From positions 3,162,001-3,226,000 of the forward strand of contig NC_070565.1 in NCBI RefSeq assembly GCF_026914185.1: a DNA stretch of 64,000 nt, in the 5' to 3' direction. Positions 32,995 through 43,470 of this stretch are shown piece after piece; positions within the stretch are counted from its first letter, which is position 1; every line of letters begins with the position of its first letter. The DNA comes from Puccinia triticina (taxonomy: Eukaryota; Basidiomycota; Pucciniomycetes; Pucciniales; Pucciniaceae). The translations under genes and the position numbers were made by a program. Under the pieces are notes generated by a model. The model saw only the letters and a list, made by a program, of their open reading frames with translations, searched no databases and was not told where the DNA came from.

Positions 32995-35315
32995 ATTTTG
33001 ATCAGGATCATGTTCAAAATCGAGGTTGTCCATTGCCTGAAGATGAGTGGTTAAAGAAAGATCAACTGCTTCCAATTTGGAAGGGTTGGGGTGGCGTATT
33101 GCGTGAAGACAGGTCTTGTTCCAATCCTATCAGGTCTAGATTTGCCAATAAAGGCAAAAAGTGTGAATCGGTCTTGGAAGTCAATGAACAACCGTCAACC
33201 AAGAAGCGTGCCTCAACCACTGATCCAGGTCCGGCGCCGTACATTTCGATGGGACGACAACAGGGTGCTTCAAGTTATGGGGGTGTTATGCATGTGGACT
33301 CTATTTTGGATGGAACTCTTACTGTGGCGGAATTATTGTTTAACAGAGAGTTAAGTAAAGAGGAGCATGATGAGTGTAAGTCTTTTCATGTTATGAAAAG
33401 CTTAAATATCTCCAATCGACCAGTTTTTGATGGTCAGATGATTATTGGGTCGAACCGTTTGATTGATGTTTCAATCTTAGTGGATTCTGGGGCTTTGAAT
33501 TCGTTTATTGATGAACGCTTTGTTTCATTGCAGAATCTAAAAAATCATTTCTTAACGCAACCTGTGGCAGTACAATCTTTCAATGGTTCTGTGGCGATTA
33601 CGGGCGACGTGATTTCTTATGTTGAAGTTTCTCCACTTATTCCTATTGTGGACGGCAAATTTTTAGAATCAAATGTGCGGCTAAATGTTACAAGGCTTTC
33701 TTCTTCTGAACTCATCTTAGGTAGTAGCTGGTTGAGGGACACCAATACTTTTATTGGTGGTAAGGACAATGATATAGTTATAAATGGTTGTATTTCTTTC
33801 AATTGTGCGATTGACGACTCACATGGTGCAAATTTATTGAAGGAATTTTCAGACGTGTTTGTCTCCAACAGTTTGGCAGTGTTACCCCCTCATTGGGCTG
33901 GGTTTGATTGTGAAGTAAATCTTAAAGATGGGGGGGTTCCCCCTTTTGGTAAGATGTTTAACTTAACTAAGGGTGAACGTGATGCGTTGAAGTTGTATAT
34001 TGACAAAAATTTGGCTAAGGGCTTTATTATGATATCCCATTCCCCGGCAGCAGCACCTATTTTTTATGTAAAGGTTGAAGGAAAGGTGGATAGACCTTGC
34101 GTGGATTACAGGATTGCAAATGGTATGACGATTTGCAATTCTTATCCTTTACCTGTGATTTCCCACTTGCTAAATAATCTTCACGGTTGCAAGTTTTTGT
34201 CAAAGATAGATTTGAAAGCAGCTTTTAATCTTTTACGTGTAGCTCCGGGACACAAATGGAAAACGGCCTTTTGTACTCCTTGGGGTCTATATGAGTATCA
34301 AGTAATGCCGTTTGGATTGGCAAACGCTCCGGCCACGTTTCAGAGATTCATTCAACACGTGTTAAGAGAATATTTAGATATTTGTTGTTTTGTTTATATT
34401 GATGATATATTGATTTTCTCACAAACAGAGGCGGATTATTTACGGGATTTAAAGAATATTTTACCTAAGTTAAGGGAGTATTCATTTAAAACTTCGTTGA
34501 GTAAATGTGAGTTTTTTTGCCCTCAGGTTACATTTTTGAGGTTTGATATTACACAATATGGGTTAAAAATGAATGGTAGAAAGTTGGCGACTATTGATCA
34601 ATGGCCGTATCCTTCTAATTTGAAAGAATTGCGGAGGTTTTTGGGGTTTACAAATTTTTATAGGAAGTTTATTCCACGCTTTTTGGATGTCGCGGGACCT
34701 TTGACTTCATTGACTAAGGGCGACTTTGGGGACCGAGTGGGGTGGAAGACTGAATTATCGAAGAAGGCTTTCGAAGAGTTGAAAGCGTTGTTTGTAAAGG
34801 AACCTTTGTTAGTACATTTTGATTTCGATAAACCAAGGTATGTTCATGTCGATAGTTCTGGGTTTGTGATTGCTGCGGTTTTAAGCCAGCCAAATGAGCA
34901 GGGAGAGTTGATCCCTGTTAGCTACTTCTCTGGGAAGCTGAGCGATCGCGAGCGTTTGTGGATGATATTTGATTTGGAATCATTGGCAATAGTCAAGGCG
35001 TGCGAGGAATGGCGAGCATGGTTAATGGGAACTGAAGAACCTGTTAAGTTATTCTCTGACCATTCAAACCTTCAATACTTTAAAACGGCAAAACATTTGT
35101 CTCCGAAGCAAGCGCGCTGGGCACAAACTTTAGAAATGTTTAATTTGTTAATTTATCATGTGCCTGGAAAAAAGAATTCGGCTGATGCCCCGAGTAGGAG
35201 ACAGGATTATGTTGGCAAGCGTGTGGATATTTCAGAATCAAGTTCTATAGTCAAAAAGATGGTTCCGATGGATGCGTTAGAAGAGGTGGAGATCTCTAAT
35301 CAGGTTGGATTTCAT
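32995..35315 (+). CDS. Element C pol part 1: protease, reverse transcriptase, RNase H
   Basis: The frame opens directly after Copia D with DQDHVQNRGCPLPEDEW, the rest of the gag zinc knuckle, so C had a single gag-pol frame. The retropepsin motif ILVDSGALNSFID is at ~33475. The RT contains PCVDYRIAN, KIDLKAAFNLL, MPFGLANAPATFQ and the active site VYIDDILIF (~34395). The RNase H region has YVHVDSSGFVIAAVLSQ (~34840) and LFSDHSNLQYF (~35050), followed by the linker YHVPGKKNSADAPSR. No stop is present until the family-A solo LTR at 35316. After its removal the frame continues as QVGFH then GIHDLAF. This segment looks undamaged. Confidence 0.94.
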
Positions 35316-36281
35316 TGTGAGCCTGAGTCTCTATAGTGACTGCAGGACACAAGAAATGGGGGGGCAATAGTTGGATTTCTTGGGATAAAGAAAATACAAC
35401 TATAAGAGAAAAAGAGAAAGAGAGAGAGAAACTGAGCAGGATCAGGATAAAGAGAAGTACTAGGTTATTCTAGTGGGAATGCACGTCCACTGGCAATGCT
35501 ACTCTTCAGAAGAGTGCTGCTAATCTGTGCTAAGAAGTGCTACAGCTTCCTCTCAGGAGGGTATCTGGATTAGATAAGTTTAATCCAGCCACAATTTTTT
35601 AGCTTCCTTCTGGATAGTCAAGGCTCTTAAAGGGAAACCTGAGGGACAGCCCTGAACCTAGATTTTGAGGCAAAGGCCAAATGATAATAAGGGATAGCCC
35701 TGTGATCAAGATAGAGGCAAAGGCCAGTAGATTTGGAGGGACAGCCCTGTGATCAATAAGAAGACAAAACCAGAAGAAAGAGCAGATCAAGCAAGACACA
35801 GAGTTGTACCTCTGAGATAAACAAGGTTCAGTGAAAGAGGTTACTTTCTGTCAATATCCTAGGCGCCTGTGACGGTAGGTATACTGGGAGTATTGTAAGC
35901 TCTTTGGTGGTGATCCTGGGGTTATCTGGGTGGTGGTTCTGGTGTGCTGAAGTCTGTAGATCCGCCTCAGGCAAGGGGGATCCTGACTACGAAAATTTTC
36001 ACAGTTTGCTTATGTAATTTACATATGTACATGTGGTTTGGCGCGCCTGGTAGCGCTGACACGTCACAACTGCGCATGCGCGTCACAACTCAATAACTCA
36101 GGGAAAGAGTATAGTTACAAGGAATTGATGAGTTGTAACTAGGGTTAAAATTGCATGAGGAAACAGAATATGAAGTCAAAACAAGGTTATCTCTTAAGAT
36201 AAAAAAGATATAAATTAATTCATATGTAAAAAGTAGAAAAAGGCAGACTTTAGGTCAGTTGAGTTGACTCTAAGGCTGACA
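35316..36281 (-). mobile_element. Solo LTR, family A copy 2
   Basis: 966 bp starting TGTGAGCC and ending GGCTGACA with a perfect 5-bp duplication, TTCAT (35311-35315 and 36282-36286), inserted between RNase H and integrase of element C. Excision restores C's frame exactly. Strand is tentative, as for copy 1. It is the intact reference copy for family A in this window. Confidence 0.94.
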
Positions 36282-36286
36282 TTCAT

Positions 36287-36831
36287 GGAATTCATGATTT
36301 AGCTTTCCAGCTTCCAAATCAATTGTTGTTGTCTTATTTTCAGAAGAATTATACTGACAAGGATCTATTATCTTGGGAAGTTAAGCAAGTAGATAACATT
36401 CTTTTCCATCGGGGGAGTATTTTTGTTCCGGAATCATTAAGGATACAATTAATGCGCATGCACCACGACTCTCCTGCGGTCGGTCATCCGGGTGTTGCCC
36501 GGACCTTATCAATTATGGGTCAAACATTTTTGTGGCCGGGTATGACAAAGTTAGTTGTCGGCTATGTTAAGTCATGCGATTCCTGCCAGCGTGTGAAGGC
36601 GCGATGGGTAGTGAAAGATGGCGAGTTGGTTCCTTTGAGTCCCGGCTCAAAGCCTTGGAGTGTGATAGGTATGGATTTTATTACTAAGTTACCGTTGTCC
36701 TCAGGGTTTGATTCAATTTTGGTTGTTATTGATCTACTTTCTAAGCTGACACATTTGATCCCGTGTAAACAGGCTTCTTCATCTGCGGTTTTAGCAGGTT
36801 TGTTTAGGAAACATATTTTACGGTTACACGG
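36287..36831 (+). CDS. Element C pol part 2: integrase zinc finger and start of catalytic core
   Basis: The frame continues from part 1. It holds the HHCC zinc-binding region (HHDSPAVGHPG ... SCDSCQR) and the first catalytic aspartate in VIGMDFITKLPLS, followed by VVIDLLSKLTHLIPC. It is cut at LRLHG by element B; the next residues of C lie at 49203. Confidence 0.93.
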
Positions 36832-37108
36832 TGTGGTGTTCTGTGCCTGTGTCAATGCCAAAAAGGATACAACAGAGGGTGGAGACAGTACAGTCATCAT
36901 ACAATAGGAGGAGATATTATCACATCAACAGTCAAGGCACATACGAACCAAAGAAGGATTTGTAGTAAGGAATAGTCTCAACCAGGAACGGAAGGAAGGA
37001 GCGCAAAGGAAGAAGGAAGGGAGGAAGGAACAGGAGGAAGAGGAGGAGAGGCCAAGACCCCCAGAATCCAGAATGGTCACGGATAGTGGCAATCTATACA
37101 TCTGCTTG

Positions 37109-37480
37109 CTCAAGGAAGATTCTATCAGGAGGCTGTGTTTGTTTTGGAGGTGGAGTTAGAAGGTATCTAACACAGGCTGCACAGCATCTTTGGCTGGAGT
37201 CTTTGTATTTGTTTGCTCAGGGAAGATTCTATCAGGAGGCTGTGTTGTTTGGAGGTGGAGTTAGAAGGTATCTAACACAGGCTGAACAGCATCTTTGGCT
37301 GGAGTCTTTGTATTTGTTTGTTCAGGGAAGATTCTATCAGGAGGCTGTGTTGTTTGGAGGTGGAGTTAGAAGGTATCTATTAGGAGGCTGTGTTGTTTGG
37401 AGGTGGATTTAGAAGGTATCTATCAGGAGGCTGCGTTGTTTGGAGGTGGAGATAGGGTGTATCTGGTCCAGCCTTCACAG
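37109..37480 (+). repeat. Tandem repeats in the U3 of the B LTR
   Basis: A unit of about 105 bp beginning GCTCARGGAAGATTC is repeated twice in full and then partially, followed by two shorter copies of the TAGGAGGCTGTGTTGTTTGG core. The same array is in the 3' LTR at 47989-48360. Arrays upstream of the TATA-like box are typical of LTR enhancers. Translating through it gives a periodic peptide that is not a gene. Confidence 0.85.
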
Positions 37481-37681
37481 GAATCTACTGCTGAAGGCTG
37501 TGTATTTGTTTGTTAGTTTGTATATCATAGATGTTTGGCTGTAGATTTAAAGTGTATCTAGCACAGCAAAGCTGTGTTGTTTGTATTTGTGGCTGTGTAG
37601 AAAGGCTGTGTAGGTGAGAACCCCTGCAGCAGAAATCCCTCACAAGGAGCTTTCTGCAGCAGAAATCCCTCATCCTCCAGC

Positions 37682-37687
37682 ATAAAA
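37682..37687 (+). promoter_or_regulatory. Probable TATA box of the B LTR
   Basis: ATAAAA in the context CAGCATAAAAGGAGG, shortly after two copies of AGCAGAAATCCCTCA (about 37630 and 37660). Its position inside the LTR would place the U3/R boundary near 37710. Assignment is by motif and position only. Confidence 0.45.
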
Positions 37688-38320
37688 GGAGGGCCTCTCC
37701 CCACTATAATTTTCTTTTTTCCCCATCAGCCTACAGAGGTTTGGTCACAAGTGGTTAGTTAGTTTAGTTAGGATCAGCCTAGAGAGGTTGGTCACTGTGG
37801 TTAGTTTCTAGTTTGTAGCAGCCTAGGAAGGTCTGTTTATTGTGGTTATTAGTAGTGGATTAGTGTAGAGAACTTTAGTGTGTGTTAAGAACAGTAGTAG
37901 AACCAACAACCAACCAACCAACAACCAACATCCAACCCATATATATATATATTTACTTTGTAGCAGATTATTACAACAACATAGTGTCAGCAATTTAACA
38001 TCACAAATTTTACAACATAAATCAAACTTTATCTCACCCACCACGTTAAACCAAGTTACAAAAGATTCACCACAACTATTGATGCAAGTGATCTAGGTCA
38101 GATAGAGATTACTATACAAAAGTAAGAGCTATCTTTGGAATCAGCCACACCATTTAAATATTGATTACAAGACTCTTGGTTATTTTCATAGTACCATCAG
38201 AGGGGCAGGTCTTTCAAACCACCCGTAAGTTGTAATAGGCTTTCATCTTATTCACAACTTATCTCCCCCTCAACGGAACTTCGATTACCACTCATCCATT
38301 CCCTTTGGAGTCCCTACATC

Positions 38321-38338
38321 TGGTGTCCCAACAGTGGC
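38321..38338 (+). promoter_or_regulatory. Primer-binding site of element B
   Basis: TGGTGTCCCAACAGTGG begins two bases after the 5' LTR end. A TGG start at this spacing is the hallmark of a tRNA primer-binding site. The matching tRNA was not identified. Confidence 0.75.
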
Positions 38339-38718
38339 CGATTACCTTTGGAAAGATCATCAAGTCATCAACCAATTTAAGCAGATCATCAGTAACTTCA
38401 ACTAACGGGGGATCAAGATAGTTGGACGGCGGCGAGGACAGGATTTCAGGAACGGATAACGGCAAGAACAGGATTTCAGGAGTGGACGGCGAGGATCAAG
38501 ACGAGGATAGGATATCATCAGCAAGTGACCGAAGGGATAGGATTTGGCGTACGTGGCGGGATTTGGATCTAAGTCTGGATTACAACACCAGGGAGTGGGA
38601 ATACGGAGATTTGACCGAGCAAGAGAGAGAATTTCTGAGTGAATACTGTGATCAAGTCACCAGGAAGAAGTCAGAAGATTTGGAAGAGCAACTGATTGGA
38701 TATCAGCGATTACCCATC

Positions 38719-41700
38719 ATGAATCCACCACTTCAAGATCAGTCAGCTATAATTCAAGAGCAGTCTGCAATTATTCAAGAACAGCGAGCAGCTATGAAGG
38801 AGCTAAAGGAAATGATGGAAGCATGGCTAGCAGAGAAGAAGGCACCAGAAAACGTACCTATACCAGAAACTCCAGTTCAACAAGGACCGTCACTCCAATT
38901 TGCAACTTCAACTCCATTCACTCCAAGACCAGTGGGTATGGACACAACCATTCAAGGAATTACGGATAGCATGGGGGAAACACCTGGATCATCACCAAAC
39001 TCTAGTCAGTTCAGATCACGAGCAGAGATCAAGTTAGTGGACGAGGAAAAGGGTGTTTTACTAGATACTAAGAAGATGAACTTACATTTTGATGGGACTG
39101 AAGTGGAGTTGTTCATTCAGCGCGTGGAAAAGATAGCTTCAATGCAAAAAGCCGGTGGGCAAGATGTGGCTTTACAATTGCCATTCCTGGTGAGGGAACG
39201 GAAGATTAGCGAATGTATTGAGAACATGGAGGGCCATGAGAACCGGGATTGGGAGCTGCTGAAGACGGAACTCATTCGAAAATGGGGAAGGGCAACACCA
39301 AAAAGGCGATTCAATGAGGGCTCAATAGGCACCTTGGTTGAAAAGTATGCAGACAAGGGTGGCATCCAAACAAAGGAGGAGTACCGGTCGTTTATAGGTG
39401 ATCTTGAGGAAATACTGGCATACTTGAAGAAGATGGGATACGAGGACGTTAACACGGAGAGTGGGGAACCACTTTGGAAGGCAATTTCAACGGAGATACG
39501 GCGAGACGTGGCACGTGATATGGCGCATAATAAGAAATTACGCAAGACCAAGGACGGAAAGGCACTGGTACCTAAGCTGGAACAGTTGAAGGAATACGTG
39601 GAGGCATCATTGGCGGTATTGGATATGGATGTGGGTACCACAAAAGGTAAGAATGTCAGCAAGGATCCAGAAACCAACAAGGAAGTTCAAGCAAAACCCC
39701 AGCCAGAGGAGGGGAATGATAAGGTAAAGGCATTAGAGGAGGAAATCAAGAAATTACGTACAGATTTGAATACTAACTTGAATACTAACCCAAATTCTAG
39801 ACCTTTCCCACCTCATTTAGCAGCACCAAGACATTCAGCACCAGGATTTAGACCAGCAGGACCAGGAGGACCACTGTTTCCACGGCCACCAATTCAGTGT
39901 TTTTACTGTAAGGAGATGGACCATACAGTCATGTTTTGCTCACATCTGAGTGAAGACATAACCAAGCGGGCAGTATTCAAGTCAGGTCCAAACTATTACT
40001 ATCCCAACAAGGAACCAATTCCATCGGACACAGGGGATTCTATTCGGGAACTGGTACGGCGATACGCAGAGCGGGTTGAGTTAAGCAGGGAAGGAGCGGA
40101 AATGAGAGCAAATATGGCCGCAGGAAAAATGGGGCCAGTGAACTTACAGGAACCAACGGCAACCATGATTTCAACCAACCGATGGGAGATGTGGAGTCCA
40201 CCAGAGATGCATTACGGCGAGGAGGACGAGGAAATTCAGATTGGTTTTGGCCTACGAAGATCTCCAAGGAATGCCGAAAAGGAGAAGGAAAAAGAAAGTC
40301 AGCCAACCCAATCCAAACCTGAGAAAGCGGAAAAAACCAAAGAAACTGTACCTAAGCCCCCAGCACCAAATCAAGAAGCCAATAAGAGGCCAGCAGCAGT
40401 ACGTAAGAGGAGGTCAAGTTATCCTGGAGCATGGGTGGAAGGAACATTGGATGACGGAAGCAGCGAAGGCGAGGAAAACCAGGAACAGGAGCAGCTACTG
40501 GAGAAAGAAGTGGAAAGCAAAGAGGAGGAATCAGCAAAAGAATCAATGGAGAAGAATGTGGATAGGGTCAAAGTTGGGGGGGGATTAAGGAAGAAAATAC
40601 TGAAGCAAAGTTTCACACTCACCTTAGAGGAACTCTTGCTAATTGCCCCAAAATTTCTACAAGATTTGAATAATCTGCCGGCAGGAGAGGTTAAGATGGC
40701 AAATCGACAACAGAATTCAGGAAGATGTAACCAGGACGACTTTGCGGAAGAATTTGACTGCCAGGGTCAACCACTTCACCTAGCTGCTCCTCTGACGTAT
40801 GCATGCCCATTAGGATTTGTCAATATCAATATTAATGGACGAAAAATTAAGGCGTTAGTTGATAGTGGGGCGGAATTGAATATCATGCCAGAAACTGTTG
40901 CTCTGCAGTTGCAACTACCTACCAGGGAAATCAGTATGAATATTACGGGTATTGGCGGTCATTCTTCACCCATTGTGGGCCTAGCAGAATCTATTCCGCT
41001 CCATATAGACGTGGAGGACAACAAAGCAGCAAATTTTTTTATTGTTCGAGGCAGGGTATATACGGTGCTGGGAAGACCTTTCTTGGCGGATCACAAAGTG
41101 CGACTAGAGTTGTCAAAAGCACGAGGAGAAATTTTGAGCTATGAGATGTTGGATGGAGAGAGATTGTGTATACCAATCTGCGCACCAGAAATTCCAGGAT
41201 GGGAAATGGAACCTCCACGAAGAATAGCGGATAAATGTTTTAGTATTCGAACTGAGACATACGAGGATAATAATGGACAGCCAACAACCAACACGACATC
41301 AGGTGGGGAAGACATTGGCGTGGTGTTATTGGACGGAGATGGGTATTCTACAGGCAAGAGTGCATGCTCAGGGAACGATGTTCAATCCATAAGTGAAAAG
41401 GACGGTAACGTAGGAAGCAATGGGGTGCTAGTGGTAGAGAAAAACAAGCAAGGACCAGAGTACAAAATTCAAGAACGAGGAGAGATTACGTTAGGGGATT
41501 CCGCAGAAGCATACCGCTATCAGGACGATGGGAAAATGGGTGGTGGTGAAGATTACCTGGAAAGGACTGGCCTGAATAACTCTGAACTGGCACCCATTGA
41601 GAGCAAAACATGGATCTCTAAGGATGAACTGGACAGCAAGGTTAAGTGGGATACTAGTTGGAACGAGTTGCCAGAATTCATGAAAGGCCCGGTAGGCCCG

Positions 41701-42189
41701 GAACCCCGGTTATTCCCAATTAAAGCTGATTATATAGACCAAGGATACCCGGTCAAGGAATTTTTGCGAATGTTTCCGGAAACGTATAGCTCCATTGCAG
41801 GAAACTGTTGGGATGAGCTACCTGGATACTGGACAGGTCGGATAGGATTCATGATGTTGCTAAATCACGAAGGAACACTAGGATACTTGAGAAATGACAA
41901 TATTTGGCCAGAATCTTGGTGGATTACCTTAGATGATCGACAGGATATGTACTGGGGAAATACAGTAGGTAAGGTCATTACGGCAGAGCAAGAAACCTAC
42001 TATAATTGGCAGGATAGGCGGGAGGAGGAAGAGACATTCTTGGCAGAAACCATAGCAAAAATGGTACTTCTGTTTGGTAGGTTTGACTGGGACTTATTTA
42101 AATGGGCTTTAAGGGATGAGCAGGCACTACGTGGCGTGGGGTACATTACCTTTTGGAAGGATTGGGAGTATTCGGTTATCACTGAATGA
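38719..42189 (+). CDS. Element B Gag-protease with extra C-terminal region
   Basis: The frame is open from 38422 (just after TAG), and the first ATG is at 38719, giving 1156 residues. A Gag-like core lies at about residues 120-310 (FDGTEVELFIQRVEKI ... RKWGRATPKRRF). A CCHC knuckle (CFYCKEMDHTVMFC) is near residue 392. A long Lys/Glu-rich linker covers about 515-620. A retropepsin with ALVDSGAELNIMPE is near 713, with the flap-like GRPFLADHKVRLE after it. The last ~320 residues (from ~833) match no family I recognise. They include a Trp-rich part with WDTSWNELPEFMKGP, DELPGYWTGRIGFM and WPESWWITLDDRQDMYWG. Gag builds the particle and the protease matures it. The open length and near-identical LTRs suggest it was recently functional. 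The stretch before the ATG is also protein-like, so a non-ATG or spliced start is possible. Confidence 0.9.
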   Translation: MNPPLQDQSAIIQEQSAIIQEQRAAMKELKEMMEAWLAEKKAPENVPIPETPVQQGPSLQFATSTPFTPRPVGMDTTIQGITDSMGETPGSSPNSSQFRSRAEIKLVDEEKGVLLDTKKMNLHFDGTEVELFIQRVEKIASMQKAGGQDVALQLPFLVRERKISECIENMEGHENRDWELLKTELIRKWGRATPKRRFNEGSIGTLVEKYADKGGIQTKEEYRSFIGDLEEILAYLKKMGYEDVNTESGEPLWKAISTEIRRDVARDMAHNKKLRKTKDGKALVPKLEQLKEYVEASLAVLDMDVGTTKGKNVSKDPETNKEVQAKPQPEEGNDKVKALEEEIKKLRTDLNTNLNTNPNSRPFPPHLAAPRHSAPGFRPAGPGGPLFPRPPIQCFYCKEMDHTVMFCSHLSEDITKRAVFKSGPNYYYPNKEPIPSDTGDSIRELVRRYAERVELSREGAEMRANMAAGKMGPVNLQEPTATMISTNRWEMWSPPEMHYGEEDEEIQIGFGLRRSPRNAEKEKEKESQPTQSKPEKAEKTKETVPKPPAPNQEANKRPAAVRKRRSSYPGAWVEGTLDDGSSEGEENQEQEQLLEKEVESKEEESAKESMEKNVDRVKVGGGLRKKILKQSFTLTLEELLLIAPKFLQDLNNLPAGEVKMANRQQNSGRCNQDDFAEEFDCQGQPLHLAAPLTYACPLGFVNININGRKIKALVDSGAELNIMPETVALQLQLPTREISMNITGIGGHSSPIVGLAESIPLHIDVEDNKAANFFIVRGRVYTVLGRPFLADHKVRLELSKARGEILSYEMLDGERLCIPICAPEIPGWEMEPPRRIADKCFSIRTETYEDNNGQPTTNTTSGGEDIGVVLLDGDGYSTGKSACSGNDVQSISEKDGNVGSNGVLVVEKNKQGPEYKIQERGEITLGDSAEAYRYQDDGKMGGGEDYLERTGLNNSELAPIESKTWISKDELDSKVKWDTSWNELPEFMKGPVGPEPRLFPIKADYIDQGYPVKEFLRMFPETYSSIAGNCWDELPGYWTGRIGFMMLLNHEGTLGYLRNDNIWPESWWITLDDRQDMYWGNTVGKVITAEQETYYNWQDRREEEETFLAETIAKMVLLFGRFDWDLFKWALRDEQALRGVGYITFWKDWEYSVITE

Positions 42190-42731
42190 CTTTAATCTCA
42201 TCTCAAAGGTTGGACCAATTGTTTCATTCAGTGCTGGGAAGAGTTTTTCTGTGTACAGTAGCTTTTTTCTAATAAAAAAAAAAGGAACAGTAGGTAGGCT
42301 AAGGTAGTCTAAGCACAATTTGTTTCTTTCTCATGTAGGCCTATCTGTAAGAAAAATAAAATAAAGTAAGGTAACAATAAAACAGAGTGATTTTTTTTGG
42401 TTCTTTATGATGATATTTATCTATTGATTTTTTTATGTTTTGAGCATTGTAAAACAGGGAAGAAAAGGGAATCTAAGGAGCAGGAGCAGTCGGGTCATAA
42501 CCAGTGTGGGTAGTTTCAATTCTATCAAGGCGAAGTATGCAGGATAGGAGGAAGCGATACACAAGGAAAGGTTGGGAGTCAGGATTAGGAACAGCGTAAA
42601 GTTCCTCCCTAAGAAGAAAGATTATGGTCAGGGCTAGGCAGGGCAGATTGCAGATCAGATAAGGCTTAATTAAGGTCAGCAAAAGGAAAAAGGAGCTTAC
42701 AAATTTTCGCGGTGAGAAGAGAACCAGGCCT
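42190..42731. other. Element B spacer, left part
   Basis: No sense ORF. It would be the 3' side of the antisense gene. A possible splice donor (GTAAGC on the minus strand) lies near 42698, just beyond the antisense stop. Confidence 0.4.
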
Positions 42732-43470
42732 CTAGGAGTCGAGCGTCCTCGCGCAGCGTTTGATGGTGTACGCATCCGGATGGTTAGGCGGGAAGGACGC
42801 AAGCAATAGGTTGAGGGAGGTGAGAAAACCCGAGAAGTTAGCGATCAAGAAGGCAGCACTGTATTGTGCATCGGTTCGGGCGGGAGGATCAGGACGGGTA
42901 GGAGGATCGGTGACCATGGGGGTAGGACCAAAAGCGCTGTTAAATCCAAAGTTATGCTGTATAAAACCGAAGTCATGCTGTACTTGCGGCATAACACCTC
43001 GGGTCGGCGTAGGTGGAAGACGACCAGTATTGAAAGGAGGAGCATTGTCACGACGAGGACGATTAGCTAGCTGAGAGGATTGACGAGCGATCGGGGCAGT
43101 AGCCCAGTAAGGATGAGGGGCTGGGGGTGATTGCATGGCAAAAGCAGGAGTCGGAGGCCAACGCCGAGTGCCTGGGGTGGCGACCGAGCCCAAACGAACG
43201 CGTGGGGTAGCTTGGAGACTAGGTCTCGAAGGGACGGCCGACGCCGAGTAGGGAGGAGGAGGATCAGCATCCGGGCCAACCTCAGGAACCCGATTAGTCA
43301 CGATAGGCTGGCCCATCATTAAGTTGCATAAATAAAGGTAATAAAAAGAAAGTAACGGTTTTTAGTGAATACAGAACATCTCTGGTTTTTGGGTTAAGCA
43401 CAAAGCTTACGGGGGGACGGCGAGCTGCGTTATCATGAGGTCTAGCGGATGGCTGGCGCGAATTGCTCAT
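42732..43470 (-). CDS. Antisense, probably spliced ORF in the spacer of element B (unknown protein)
   Basis: On the minus strand an ATG at 43470 (MSNSRQPSARPHDNAARRPP) is followed by a GTAAGC donor. A 103-nt intron (43308-43410) has a CTTAAT branch-like word and a GGGCCAG acceptor. Splicing joins two phase-0 exons to a 191-codon frame (PIVTNRVPEVGPDADPPPP...) ending TAG at 42732, about 211 residues in all. The protein is rich in Pro, Arg, Ala and Thr. It has short near-repeats (HDFGFIQHNFGFNSAFG) and a C-terminal hydrophobic helix-like part (ANFSGFLTSLNLLLASF). No family is recognised. Antisense extra ORFs between gag and pol or after pol are known in some plant Gypsy elements, which makes a real gene plausible. 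Splicing is inferred from sequence only. Confidence 0.55.

Larger units (their letters stand above)
36832..38318 (+). repeat. 5' LTR of element B
   Basis: Starts TGTGGTGTTCTGTGCC and ends GGAGTCCCTACA. It pairs with 47712-49198 at a constant offset of 10880 bases. It carries tandem repeats in U3 (37109-37480) and a TATA-like ATAAAA at 37682. Confidence 0.97.

Noticed and set aside
37086..37412. 108-codon ORF with repeated GGGVRRYL segments (also 47966-48292)
   Set aside because: It is the translation of the LTR tandem repeats; the periodicity comes from the ~105-bp unit, and both LTRs carry it.
39117..39680. 187-codon minus-strand ORF opposite B gag
   Set aside because: Antisense shadow of a conserved Gag region; no splice or homology support, unlike the spacer antisense ORF.
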